Of a DNA stretch of 7,776 nt, positions 1 to 6,827 are shown piece by piece (the first letter of the stretch is position 1; each line of letters opens with the position of its first letter). The translations under genes and the position numbers were made by a program. Below the pieces are notes generated by a model. It searched no databases and had not been told where the DNA came from. It worked only from the letters and a program-made list of their open reading frames with translations. Location: positions 1 to 7,776 of the forward strand of contig JAGCWG010000168.1 of NCBI GenBank assembly GCA_017961965.1, given 5' to 3'. Origin of the DNA: Bacteroidaceae bacterium (GTDB lineage: Bacteria > Bacteroidota > Bacteroidia > Bacteroidales > Bacteroidaceae).

Positions 1-335
1 CAGTTATAGAATGCATTTTCTCCAATACTTGTTACGCCGTCCGAAATGGTGACATATTCCAAACTATTACAGCCATAAAATACTGCTTTAGCAATAGTTG
101 TTACGCTACCTGGAATGTCAATGGATGTTAAACCTTTACAGCCGAAGAATGCTTCTTTTCCAATAGTTGTTACACCATTCTGAATGATAACAGAAGCTAA
201 AGCTTCACATCCATAAAATACTCGTTCCTCTAAAGTTGTTACGCTACTTGGAATTTCAATTGCTGTTAAATTTTTACAATTGCGGAATGCTCCTTTTCCA
301 ATAGTTTTCATACTACTTGGAATGTCAACCGATTT
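1..335 (-). repeat. 69-bp tandem repeats encoding 23-residue LRRs
   Basis: Within the partial BspA-like gene the DNA repeats every 69 bp, for example recurrent GTAACAACTATTGG and TTTTATGGNTGT segments on the coding strand. Four full units and one partial unit are visible, and the array continues past the window edge. Units differ at several positions, so this is an old coding repeat rather than a recently expanded identical array. Confidence 0.85.
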
Positions 336-569
336 TAATTCTTCATTCTCTGAGAAAGCGTATGCGCCAATGGATATTATGGCATATCCGTTGACTTCTG
401 CAGGTATAGAATACTCAGAACATTCTTCTTCGTAGCCAGTTACTTCTGCGGTCTTGTCCTGTTCGCTTAGGATGTTGAAATAGATTCCGCCTTTCTCAAA
501 GTCGTAACACCATCCGCATAGGGATGCTGACATAGTTAAGAAAAATAATAAAAGTCTTAAATTTTTCAT
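1..569 (-). CDS. BspA-like leucine-rich-repeat surface/secreted protein, C-terminus cut by window edge
   Basis: An open frame runs from ATG at 569 to the left edge without a stop (189 complete codons). Residues 1 to about 21 are a hydrophobic signal peptide. Residues 22-60 are a linker beginning YDFEKGGIYFNI, a type often seen at the mature N-terminus of Bacteroidales BspA-like proteins. From about residue 78 there are five 23-residue repeats (starting near 78, 101, 124, 147, 170), with core IPxSVTTIGKxAFxGC, i.e. the LRR_5/BspA (Treponema pallidum) repeat class. The matching 69-bp DNA periodicity is visible. Such proteins are extracellular and often implicated in adhesion, but this one has no direct evidence of function. 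It is a separate transcription unit from the sigma-factor operon, with its own -7/-33 promoter at 645-676. Identity as an LRR_5 protein is firm; total length, anchoring (e.g. a C-terminal sorting domain) and role cannot be seen. Confidence 0.93.
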   Translation of the reverse strand, partial: MKNLRLLLFFLTMSASLCGWCYDFEKGGIYFNILSEQDKTAEVTGYEEECSEYSIPAEVNGYAIISIGAYAFSENEELKSVDIPSSMKTIGKGAFRNCKNLTAIEIPSSVTTLEERVFYGCEALASVIIQNGVTTIGKEAFFGCKGLTSIDIPGSVTTIAKAVFYGCNSLEYVTISDGVTSIGENAFYN

Positions 570-644
570 AATTTGATAATTTTTGGTGTTTTGTTTTTGC
601 CTCTTGTTCTCAATACGTAGGGTATATTGTGTAAAAAGGCAATG

Positions 645-676
645 CAAAAGTACGAATAATCAAATTATGTTCCAAG
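645..676 (-). promoter_or_regulatory. Bacteroidetes housekeeping promoter for the BspA-like gene
   Basis: Read on the minus strand, TACTTTTG (652-645) fits the Bacteroidetes -7 consensus TAnnTTTG. A TTGG -33 element lies at 675-672, exactly 19 nt upstream, which is the expected spacing for this class. The local context ATGCAAAnnTACGA (plus strand 642-655) recurs at 7468-7481 before the sigma-factor gene, which supports both calls. Initiation would fall near 638, giving a leader of about 70 nt ahead of the ATG at 569. Confidence 0.75.
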
Positions 677-762
677 AGTTATGGGCGCATTTTTTTCTTT
701 TATTGATGAAGGATAATGATAAATGGCATTTGAATATGTCCTGTAATGATGAAAAATGTTGA

Positions 763-816
763 GTTTACGGGTTACAGGTTACGTTTTTTGTGTAGTTAAC
801 ACGTTAACAAGTTAAC
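763..816. repeat. Short GTTAC / GTTAAC tandem cluster
   Basis: GTTTACGG, GTTACAG and GTTACG follow one another at 763-783. GTTAAC then occurs three times at 795-800, 803-808 and 811-816, an exact 8-bp period. Each GTTAAC is itself palindromic. It lies between two transcription units and upstream of the BspA-like promoter, so it could be a simple-sequence array or an array of binding half-sites; the sequence does not decide. Confidence 0.6.
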
Positions 817-833
817 CTTTGAAGTATTATGTT

Positions 834-862
834 TTATAGTGATGCTTGCTTTATTGTCAATT
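834..862. repeat. Dispersed ~29-bp repeat, left copy
   Basis: The stretch TTATAGTGATGCTTGCT followed by TTATTGTCAATT matches 7529-7556 with two substitutions and one single-base gap, in the same orientation. The two copies lie outside the two ends of the six-gene operon, about 6.7 kb apart, both in non-coding DNA. This may be a genome-dispersed intergenic repeat or the boundary trace of an acquired segment. Confidence 0.5.
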
Positions 863-914
863 ATTGATTTTCGTACTTTGAAAATTGATGAACAAGAGAT
901 TCTAAATTAAAGGT

Positions 915-949
915 AGCACTTTGTCTTTGATATAAAAAGACAAAGTGCT
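915..949 (-). terminator. Perfect 14-bp hairpin after the operon, probable terminator
   Basis: AGCACTTTGTCTTT (915-928) and its exact reverse complement (936-949) are separated by a 7-base loop. The hairpin begins 52 bases past the stop codon of the last operon gene (1002), the expected place for its 3' end. On the minus strand the stem is followed by ACCTTTAATTT, which is only a weak U-tract; a run of six A/T lies on the other side at 952-957. It may therefore act as a terminator, an RNA-stabilising 3' hairpin, or a protein-binding palindrome. A 9-bp direct repeat AAAGGTAGC (909-917 and 955-963) brackets it. Confidence 0.6.
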
Positions 950-1001
950 CTAAAAAAGGTAGCCTTAAGGGTGTTATTACTCTAAAATAAAACTAAGCTC
1001 C

Positions 1002-1673
1002 TCAAAAACAATAACCAAATGTCATTCCAAAAGAATGACTCTTTAATCCAAATTGTTTAGAGCTTTCACTCATTGCATGTTTATAATTAAATCCGATAAC
1101 ATAATGGTTTGAGAGTGTTGCATCTACACCAAGTTGCAAACCTATATCGAAACGCTTTAATGCATCCAAGTGATATGCTCCATTATTGTAATCTTTTAAG
1201 CAATTCCATTTTTCTGAAGTATTACCATTTGAAATAACGTCATCTTGTACAGAAGAAATTGCATATCTGAAATATGTACCAATATTTGGTGTTAAAACTA
1301 AAGCATTGGAAAACTTCAAGTCTATGCCGAATTTCAAAGGAACTTCTAAAGAGATAACATTAGTATTAACTTCTGGGAAATCAGTTACGCTTTGTCCCAT
1401 GTTATTAACATACGGACTCATGACCGAGAACTTTCCTCCGTATTGGAAGATATTAATTCCTGAGGTCAGATTAATTCCATGATAAATATTATATTTCACA
1501 TCTCCTCCGACTTCAAAACCAAGTTTGTTTTCTCTGTCATAGATTTGGTATTTGTCGCCTCCAATTAATCCAGATGTGGCTATACCTGCATGTATGCCGA
1601 ATTTAATGTTCTGCGCATTTGCATTAAGACAAAATGTGGAAATACATATAATAGCTACAAATATTTTTTTCAT
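1002..1673 (-). CDS. Small outer-membrane beta-barrel protein (PorT-like)
   Basis: This 223-residue protein has a signal peptide (residues 1-21, cleaved after ANA, leaving QNIKFG). Short alternating hydrophobic/polar strands with glycine-rich turns follow to the end, for example FGIHAGIATSGLIGG near the start of the mature protein and HSFGMTFGYCF at the C-terminus. The terminal aromatic residue fits recognition by the outer-membrane assembly machinery. Length and layout fit the Bacteroidetes outer membrane beta-barrel/PorT families (about 200-250 residues, probably 8-10 strands). It is the last gene of the operon, 31 bp after the upstream lipoprotein gene and with no promoter of its own visible in the gap. 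Its role may be structural or as a partner of that lipoprotein; ligand and exact function are unknown. The ATG at 1673 is the natural start because it begins the signal peptide. Confidence 0.82.
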   Translation of the reverse strand: MKKIFVAIICISTFCLNANAQNIKFGIHAGIATSGLIGGDKYQIYDRENKLGFEVGGDVKYNIYHGINLTSGINIFQYGGKFSVMSPYVNNMGQSVTDFPEVNTNVISLEVPLKFGIDLKFSNALVLTPNIGTYFRYAISSVQDDVISNGNTSEKWNCLKDYNNGAYHLDALKRFDIGLQLGVDATLSNHYVIGFNYKHAMSESSKQFGLKSHSFGMTFGYCF

Positions 1674-1704
1674 ATTGTAAAATTGGTGATATTATAACAC
1701 AAAA

Positions 1705-2751
1705 TTATCTTACGGCCTTTAATTCAACTCTAATGATTTGTGCTTTTTCGTCTAAGCACTTTGGTATCATATATTGACCTAATTTCTCTATAATCTGCTT
1801 GCCATCTTCACCATGTTCTGAGGTCATATCAGTCCATGCGTAAATATGCCCAACAACCATATCTCCATTTATTTTTCCAATAATAATGCTAAAACCATCT
1901 TTTACATTATTTTCAAAAATGTATCTAGGTGGGCAGTCAACTACAACGTCTTGTCCATAAGCTCCCTTTATTAAATATGATATATTCTTCAAGCGTGTAT
2001 CAAAATAATAGAATCTATGTGGGTCGTTTTTCCATCCATACCACATTTTTTTACGACAATGCATCTTTACCCAAACTCTGTCACCTGTCATATAAGTATC
2101 AAGATATACCTTTTTACCACTTTTAGGACTATACACAGAGCTATTTACAGGGTATGTTCCTGCTGCTAAAGTATGATTTGCATTAATGCTTGCAAGCCTT
2201 GCAACAGATTCTGGAACGTTATTTTTAAGGTTAATATTCATGATTTGATTACCTACCAAATATTTTCCCTTAGCATTTCCTATAAATGATTTAACATTAT
2301 CTCCATCAGGGACGTACAAAGATAAATCTGTTGAGTCAATAGTATTTGAAATCAGCACACCATTATATTTGGCTTTGTATTGCTCATATTTGCTGGCAAA
2401 ATCCGCTTCATTGTATGCATTTTCGCCAATAATTTCAAGTTCAGAATCGGCATCAATAGCTACGTTATGTAGAGATTTTATACCATAGTTGTTGACTAGT
2501 TTTAGTCTCTCGTCGTCACCAAGATTAGAAAGGCGATCTTCAAACTTGTTCAAAGCTGTGTAATCTCTGAATTTGAGAACTTTTTCTTCACCAATTCCTG
2601 CACGCGTCTGAGAGGCATTGATTTTTCCATCACTAAGTGTAACAACGGCGATTCCATTTTCATCAAACTCTTCTGATACAGAATCAATAAACTCGTCATT
2701 ACTGCAACCAACCATTACGGTTGCACAAAAAATAAACAATAACTTTTTCAT
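1705..2751 (-). CDS. Lipoprotein of unknown function, predicted ECF-regulon member
   Basis: I do not recognise a named family. The 348-residue product starts with a lipoprotein signal (MKKLLFIF...) ending in MVGC with Cys16 as lipidation site. The mature end CSNDEF has acidic residues at positions +3/+4, resembling the surface-export signal of Bacteroidetes lipoproteins. Residues about 30-140 look alpha-helical and charged (KFRDYTALNKFEDRL, FASKYEQYKAKY). After YVPDGDN (about 150) the protein becomes beta-rich, with many aromatic residues (MWYGWKNDPHRFYYF) up to the C-terminus. It follows the DUF4249 gene by 80 bp and precedes the beta-barrel gene by 31 bp. An ECF-type promoter element at 2787-2813 lies directly upstream, implying induction with the sigma locus. 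No catalytic motif is evident; a binding or stress-related envelope role is only a guess. Confidence 0.8.
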   Translation of the reverse strand: MKKLLFIFCATVMVGCSNDEFIDSVSEEFDENGIAVVTLSDGKINASQTRAGIGEEKVLKFRDYTALNKFEDRLSNLGDDERLKLVNNYGIKSLHNVAIDADSELEIIGENAYNEADFASKYEQYKAKYNGVLISNTIDSTDLSLYVPDGDNVKSFIGNAKGKYLVGNQIMNINLKNNVPESVARLASINANHTLAAGTYPVNSSVYSPKSGKKVYLDTYMTGDRVWVKMHCRKKMWYGWKNDPHRFYYFDTRLKNISYLIKGAYGQDVVVDCPPRYIFENNVKDGFSIIIGKINGDMVVGHIYAWTDMTSEHGEDGKQIIEKLGQYMIPKCLDEKAQIIRVELKAVR

Positions 2752-2786
2752 TTATAACTTCTGATTAATTGTTAATACATACTTAT

Positions 2787-2813
2787 GACGGAGAAGAATT
2801 TAAATCCCCTTAT
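2787..2813 (-). promoter_or_regulatory. ECF-type promoter before the lipoprotein/beta-barrel pair (copy 3)
   Basis: On the minus strand ATAAGGG (2813-2807) is followed after exactly 16 bases by CGTC (2790-2787). The same layout occurs upstream of the sigma gene and of the anti-sigma gene. GGG plus CGTC resembles ECF -35/-10 pairs (GGAAC-type and CGTC-type). The ATG at 2751 is 35 nt downstream of the CGTC. No TAnnTTTG housekeeping box was seen in this 80-bp gap, so this is the only visible promoter for the two downstream genes, besides read-through. Confidence 0.65.
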
Positions 2814-2831
2814 GTGATTTTTCATTTTTTT

Positions 2832-3725
2832 TCATTTCAACCAATCAAAATCATAACGGCTATAGCCAGCCACACAGCCATAACCTCCTTGTATGTTGCT
2901 ATATGTCATAAAACTAAAAGCAAGACCATGTGAAGCAAAATCATTATTACAAATATTGTTAAAAGAATGAAGCATCAAATAAAATTCCTTTGATAGAGTA
3001 AATAGTTGTGGGCAATATGCTTTTATCCACCTTTGTTTAAGAGTACAAAAACGAATAGTTGTTTTATTATTTTTAAAAGAGCTATCGTCGAATATATACA
3101 TATTGTGGTAATATTCGTTTTCTGTACCAAAATTGAAATTGATATCCAGATTATTGTTAAATAGTGGTTCTACACTTGTCTCTGCTTCCATATATTCTTT
3201 TTTTGCAATGGAATCATCGCCAAATGCTAATCCTGCCAATCTAATAGCATAATAATTACTTTCGTTATTATCTTCAATAAGGATACGAGTTCTAACATAT
3301 TGATTGCCTTTGTAGAAAATGCTATCAAGCGAGGCTGTTTGAATTTCTCGGGGATAAGGGATGATTGTTTGTCCACATACCTCATGATAATCCGTGGCAT
3401 TCGCAATAATACGTATTGTATCACCATAAGAGTGTTTGCCTTTAGCACAAAACTTTTTAACCTTAACCCCATTTATATTAGTGTCGTTACGTAAGAACAC
3501 AAAATCGTTTCTGTTATTTGTTGTGCACATAACATTTGTCGAATTCAATTCCGTATTTCCTCCAGTAATAGGTAAACTTGCCGACACATAAATGTCGATG
3601 GAATCACCTTTTGTAGGAAATGCATAAACAACAAGACGACTATTATCATTTAATTGATCAAGGTCGATACTATCCCCACATGATAACAGGCAAATAGACA
3701 AGACTATATATACAAATAACTTCAT
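2832..3725 (-). CDS. DUF4249-family outer-membrane lipoprotein, receptor partner
   Basis: This 297-residue protein has a lipoprotein signal ending LLSC (Cys16). The mature start has the pattern DLDQLNDNSRLVVYAFPTKG, followed by a first beta-rich segment (DSIDIYVSASLPITGG). Near residue 110-125 comes HEVCGQTIIPYPREI, then ESNYYAIRL, and it ends with GLAFSFMTYSNIQGGYGCVAGYS. These match the general shape of the Bacteroidetes DUF4249 family (about 270-400 residues), which is typically encoded next to TonB-dependent receptors of the type found here. It starts 6 bp after the receptor stop, so the two are surely co-transcribed. By analogy with SusC/SusD pairs, it may serve as an extracellular lid or ligand-capture subunit; that function is inferred. 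Five cysteines occur after the lipidated one, more than usual for this kind of protein, with possible disulfides. Confidence 0.85.
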   Translation of the reverse strand: MKLFVYIVLSICLLSCGDSIDLDQLNDNSRLVVYAFPTKGDSIDIYVSASLPITGGNTELNSTNVMCTTNNRNDFVFLRNDTNINGVKVKKFCAKGKHSYGDTIRIIANATDYHEVCGQTIIPYPREIQTASLDSIFYKGNQYVRTRILIEDNNESNYYAIRLAGLAFGDDSIAKKEYMEAETSVEPLFNNNLDINFNFGTENEYYHNMYIFDDSSFKNNKTTIRFCTLKQRWIKAYCPQLFTLSKEFYLMLHSFNNICNNDFASHGLAFSFMTYSNIQGGYGCVAGYSRYDFDWLK

Positions 3726-3731
3726 ATTGTT

Positions 3732-6323
3732 TTAGAATTTAACAGTATAACTTATAGATGGTATGATTGGTACAAATCCTTTTGATTTTGCAGAGAAACT
3801 TCCATCCTCGTTATGTTTTAGTTGTACATACATTGTATTAAGATGGCAATAAGCATTATATATGCTCACATTCCATATACGTTCCTTGCCTTTTTTTGTA
3901 TAATGCTTAAAATTCATTCCTATATCAAGCCTATGATATGCAGGAAGCTTAAAATTGTTTGGTTCTGTATATACATATCCATTTTCAATATTTTCAGATT
4001 CGTCAGGCATTTGTGGCATTGGTATGCATGACGTTGGCAATGTGAATTTGTTTCCGTCATGAAATGTCCATACTGTATAAAGAGAAATATTATTATTGAA
4101 ATTGTAATTGAAAGCAATATTAATTTTGTGTCTATTGTCAAATTGGTCATAGAACCATTTATTACACAATTCAGGGAAAAAGCGTTCACTCCAAGATAAT
4201 GTGTATGCTAAGGACGCAGACATTTTATTTGACTTGAATTCAGCATCAAGTTCAACACCCCAAGAACGCCCTTTACCTTCTGTTATATGTTTATCCCAGC
4301 ATGCTGCAGATGGCTGTATTCCCATCCACTTGTTATATTGAAGGATATTAGATGTCTTCTTGTAATATCCTTCCATAGAAATTGTCAATTTTTTCCCAAA
4401 TGTAGAATATATTCCTGCAGACACTTGTTTTGACTTTGTTGGAGGTATCTTTGCTGTTGTTGGAATCCAGAAATCCATTGGCATCTCAAGAAAAGAAGAT
4501 GCAATACGATGAATGCTTTGCGACATATTCGTATATGACATCTTAAATGACAGATTGTCTTTTACCTGAACCTTAAAGGCAATACGTGGGTCGAAAATAT
4601 TATAGAAATGTTTCTCTACAACAAAATTTGTATAGCTGCAACCAACGTTCATGGACATGGTTGATGTTAGTCTCATCTCATCCTCGAAATATACAGAACA
4701 TTCATTTGAAGCAGTTTTATTTATTATCTCATTATTTAAGGAATCTGCAGAACCATCTGGATTGTTAAAAAAGAAAGACTGTGTTATTGTTTGAGGATTG
4801 AATATGTGGTTGAGGTAACCTAAACCGAAGTGTACTGTATGAAACGTTGAAGGTTTCCATGTGAAATCTGTTTTCACCCCCATATCATATAAACGTGTTC
4901 TATTCTTGTTAATGTCAAGACTATTACGAAATACTATGTTGTTATCGGCATGATATGCGTCCTCCTCATCATAATTGTGCAAGGAATGGCTGTAAGTAAA
5001 TACACCTGCAATTGTTTCTGTCAATTTCCCAGAATGTAAATTCATACCAATTGTGGCATTAAAATTTCCCCACTTGAATTCATTTTTAGTGTTTGTTACA
5101 TATGAAGACCATGTGCTATTATCCTCTATACTATAACAATCATTTCCTGAATATACACTAAGCCACAAAGAACCATCACCTTTCATTCTATGTGTAATTT
5201 TGGCATTTATGTCATGAAATGCATAACCGTATGAATATTTTTCGCCGTCTTCATTTGATGAATTCAGCAATGAGCATGTAGGTTTCAGAAGTAAATCTAT
5301 CCAACTACGGCGCATGGCAACACAAAATGAAGTTCGTTCTTTCCATAGCGGACCTTCAACAAGTAATCTGCCGTCTATCATTCCGAATGATAGCAGTCCC
5401 CTTACATTCTGCATGTTTCCGTCCTTTGTCCTAATGTCTGTTATGGAAGATACCCTTCCACTATATCTTGCAGGGAAGCCACTCTTATAGAAATCAACAT
5501 TTTTAATTATGTCTGTGTTAAATGAAGAAAACAATCCTAAGGAGTGGTTTGTTTGATATAATGATGAACCATCAAGTAAAAACATATTTTCATCACAGTT
5601 ACCACCATGAACAAATAATCCAGATGCAAGTTCCACACCTGTTGATACTCCTGATGTTCTTTGAAGAGTTTTTATTAAGTCCGGACTACTCAAAAGTGAG
5701 AATTCACGATTCAAGTCATTATGTGTCAATGTTTTTTTTCCAGTCTGTGTGGTCAACAATGGTGAATTCATATCCCCTGTCACCATTACTTCAGGAAGCT
5801 CTATTTCATTTGTCATGACAAAGTCTCTACGCATATTGCCAGATAAATCAATATCAGCAATAATTGTTTTACATCCGAAACAAGTAATTTTCAGCTTATG
5901 ATGTCCTTCTGAAAGAAACATGCTATACCATCCTCTTTCATCAGTTAAAATACCACTCTGAGTTTCCATGTCATATATTGAAACATTTATCAGTGGTTCT
6001 CTATCACCATCGACAATGGTGCCGTTTACAATATATTCATTCTTTGAGTTTTTCTTGCAAGCCTTTAGTAATACGTTGTTTTTACGTCTTTTGTATTTTA
6101 TCGGAGTGTTCTTAAATATACTTTCCAAGGCTTTGTCTGCAGACAATCCGACAAAAGAAGAGTCGCTGTATATGTTCTCAATATCCAAAGACGAATCATA
6201 GACAAAAAACAAGTCATGTTTTTTCTGTATTATGTCCATAGCTTGACGTATTGATATGTTTTGAGCACATATCAATAGTGGAAACACAAACAGTAAAATG
6301 AAAATATTTGACTTTCTCATCAT
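3732..6323 (-). CDS. TonB-dependent receptor with STN signalling domain and carboxypeptidase-regulatory-like domain
   Basis: This is a full-length outer-membrane transporter of 863 residues from ATG at 6323. Domains in order: signal peptide 1-20 (cut before QNISIRQ); STN/secretin-TonB short N-terminal domain about 22-87 (IRQAMDIIQKKHDLFFVYD, ADKALESIFKNTPIKY); CarboxypepD_reg-like Ig-fold domain about 96-175 (VNGTIVDGDREPLINVSIY...GILTDERGWYSM); a TonB-box-like LPEVMVTG at 176-183; plug about 185-300, including FVHGGNCDENMFLLDGSSLY and SGFPARYSGRVSSITDIRTKDGN; then a barrel ending SISYTVKF with terminal Phe. The plug motifs match the receptor family normally paired with DUF4249 rather than SusD. 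The STN domain implies ligand-dependent signalling to the neighbouring FecR-like protein. A TTG two codons upstream (6329) could extend the frame, but ATG at 6323 gives the 4-bp overlap with the upstream stop and a clean signal peptide; ATG at 6320 is the alternative. Ligand unknown. Confidence 0.93.
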   Translation of the reverse strand: MMRKSNIFILLFVFPLLICAQNISIRQAMDIIQKKHDLFFVYDSSLDIENIYSDSSFVGLSADKALESIFKNTPIKYKRRKNNVLLKACKKNSKNEYIVNGTIVDGDREPLINVSIYDMETQSGILTDERGWYSMFLSEGHHKLKITCFGCKTIIADIDLSGNMRRDFVMTNEIELPEVMVTGDMNSPLLTTQTGKKTLTHNDLNREFSLLSSPDLIKTLQRTSGVSTGVELASGLFVHGGNCDENMFLLDGSSLYQTNHSLGLFSSFNTDIIKNVDFYKSGFPARYSGRVSSITDIRTKDGNMQNVRGLLSFGMIDGRLLVEGPLWKERTSFCVAMRRSWIDLLLKPTCSLLNSSNEDGEKYSYGYAFHDINAKITHRMKGDGSLWLSVYSGNDCYSIEDNSTWSSYVTNTKNEFKWGNFNATIGMNLHSGKLTETIAGVFTYSHSLHNYDEEDAYHADNNIVFRNSLDINKNRTRLYDMGVKTDFTWKPSTFHTVHFGLGYLNHIFNPQTITQSFFFNNPDGSADSLNNEIINKTASNECSVYFEDEMRLTSTMSMNVGCSYTNFVVEKHFYNIFDPRIAFKVQVKDNLSFKMSYTNMSQSIHRIASSFLEMPMDFWIPTTAKIPPTKSKQVSAGIYSTFGKKLTISMEGYYKKTSNILQYNKWMGIQPSAACWDKHITEGKGRSWGVELDAEFKSNKMSASLAYTLSWSERFFPELCNKWFYDQFDNRHKINIAFNYNFNNNISLYTVWTFHDGNKFTLPTSCIPMPQMPDESENIENGYVYTEPNNFKLPAYHRLDIGMNFKHYTKKGKERIWNVSIYNAYCHLNTMYVQLKHNEDGSFSAKSKGFVPIIPSISYTVKF
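6320..6323 (-). promoter_or_regulatory. ATGA stop/start overlap coupling anti-sigma and receptor translation
   Basis: On the minus strand the receptor ATG (6323-6321) shares bases with the TGA stop (6322-6320) of the FecR-like gene. This arrangement usually makes the second start depend on ribosomes finishing the first gene. A second ATG follows immediately at 6320-6318. This overlap decides the start choice for the receptor over the upstream TTG at 6329. Confidence 0.7.
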
Positions 6324-6775
6324 TTGCAAATCTTTATATCCAAGGTCTGTTCAAGTGCTTCTATAGCTGTCTCTAACGATTCTGCCTGAATATCACCAGA
6401 CACGTATTTGGTCGTGTCGTTTGCGGTCAGTTTGCAATTATAGTAAGACGATAACTTACTCAAGGCAGAATTTATCGGTTCGTTTTCAAAATGGAACACG
6501 ACGGTACTATCTGCCTTCTTTTCATGTATTGTATCACCGCTTAACTCGGAATTATGACTGGCAAAGTTTTCTTTGCCGTAGTTTACAAGAAGGAATGAAG
6601 CAAAAACAAGAACAAACACAGCAGATACAGAGGCTGCTACAAGCAAGCGTTTTGACATGATAGATGTGTGATCTGTCATTTTACGAAACTGCTTAAGTTT
6701 CTTCTCTGTGTCTATTCTACCCTCTTTATAGTGTTTTGCAATAAATTGCAATTCATTTTCATTAAGACCTTTCAT
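6320..6775 (-). CDS. Miniature FecR-like anti-sigma / signal-relay protein lacking the FecR domain
   Basis: This 151-residue single-pass inner-membrane protein has three parts. A charged cytoplasmic segment (1-42; NENELQFIAKHYKEGRIDTEKKLKQF) is the probable sigma-binding part. A transmembrane helix follows (about 44-64; LLVAASVSAVFVLVFASFLLV). The periplasmic domain (about 91-150; VVFHFENEPINSALSKLSSYYNCKL...VSGDIQAESLETAIEALEQTLDIKI) resembles the C-terminal DUF4974/STN-like domain of Bacteroidetes FecR proteins. Typical FecR proteins are around 300 residues or more, with a central FecR beta-domain; here residues 65-90 are only a hydrophilic linker, so that domain is missing. Its position between sigma and receptor supports the anti-sigma or sigma-activator role. 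The gene starts 52 bp after the sigma stop, with its own ECF-type element at 6794-6820, and its TGA overlaps the receptor ATG. Family assignment is good; the anti-sigma activity is inferred. Confidence 0.82.
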   Translation of the reverse strand: MKGLNENELQFIAKHYKEGRIDTEKKLKQFRKMTDHTSIMSKRLLVAASVSAVFVLVFASFLLVNYGKENFASHNSELSGDTIHEKKADSTVVFHFENEPINSALSKLSSYYNCKLTANDTTKYVSGDIQAESLETAIEALEQTLDIKICK

Positions 6776-6793
6776 ATTATATTTTTTATATAC

Positions 6794-6820
6794 GACTGTG
6801 AAATATATGATTACCCTTAT
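6794..6820 (-). promoter_or_regulatory. ECF-type promoter before the anti-sigma gene (copy 2)
   Basis: On the minus strand ATAAGGG (6820-6814) and AGTC (6797-6794) are separated by exactly 16 bases. It shares ATAAGGGTAA and a following TATTT with copy 1 before the sigma gene. It lies wholly in the 52-bp gap between sigma and anti-sigma genes, ending 18 nt before the ATG at 6775. An internal promoter here would boost anti-sigma, receptor and DUF4249 transcription relative to the sigma gene. Confidence 0.65.
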
Positions 6821-6827
6821 TCGTGAA

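Larger units (their letters stand above)
570..1001. other. 432-bp intergenic spacer between the BspA-like gene and the operon end
   Basis: No convincing coding sequence is seen on either strand. The spacer holds, from left to right, the leader and promoter of the BspA-like gene (570-676), a featureless AT-rich stretch (about 680-760), a cluster of GTTAC/GTTAAC short repeats (763-816), one copy of a dispersed repeat (834-862), and a perfect inverted repeat (915-949) that probably ends the operon to the right. Confidence 0.7.

Noticed and set aside
1..335. Regular repeats as a CRISPR array
   Set aside because: The 69-bp period is in frame and encodes 23-residue LRRs; there are no unique spacers between identical repeats.
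967..990. TAAGGGTG on the plus strand as an ECF-type element
   Set aside because: No GTC at the required spacing, and no plus-strand gene follows it.
3354..3376. ATAAGGG on the plus strand as a fourth ECF-type element
   Set aside because: It is inside the DUF4249 gene on the opposite strand, and the position 16 bases after GGG reads ATAC, not (C/A)GTC.
3227..3472. 81-codon minus-strand frame
   Set aside because: It is an alternative frame inside the DUF4249 gene and does not complete or extend it; the main frame is intact, so no frameshift is implied.
5522..5818. 98-codon plus-strand open frame
   Set aside because: It lies antisense within the plug-encoding part of the TonB receptor, has no recognisable domain and no promoter; it is a shadow of the real gene.
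6324..6329. TTG start giving a two-residue longer TonB receptor
   Set aside because: ATG at 6323 gives the ATGA overlap with the upstream stop and a clean signal peptide; TTG is a rarer start and adds nothing.
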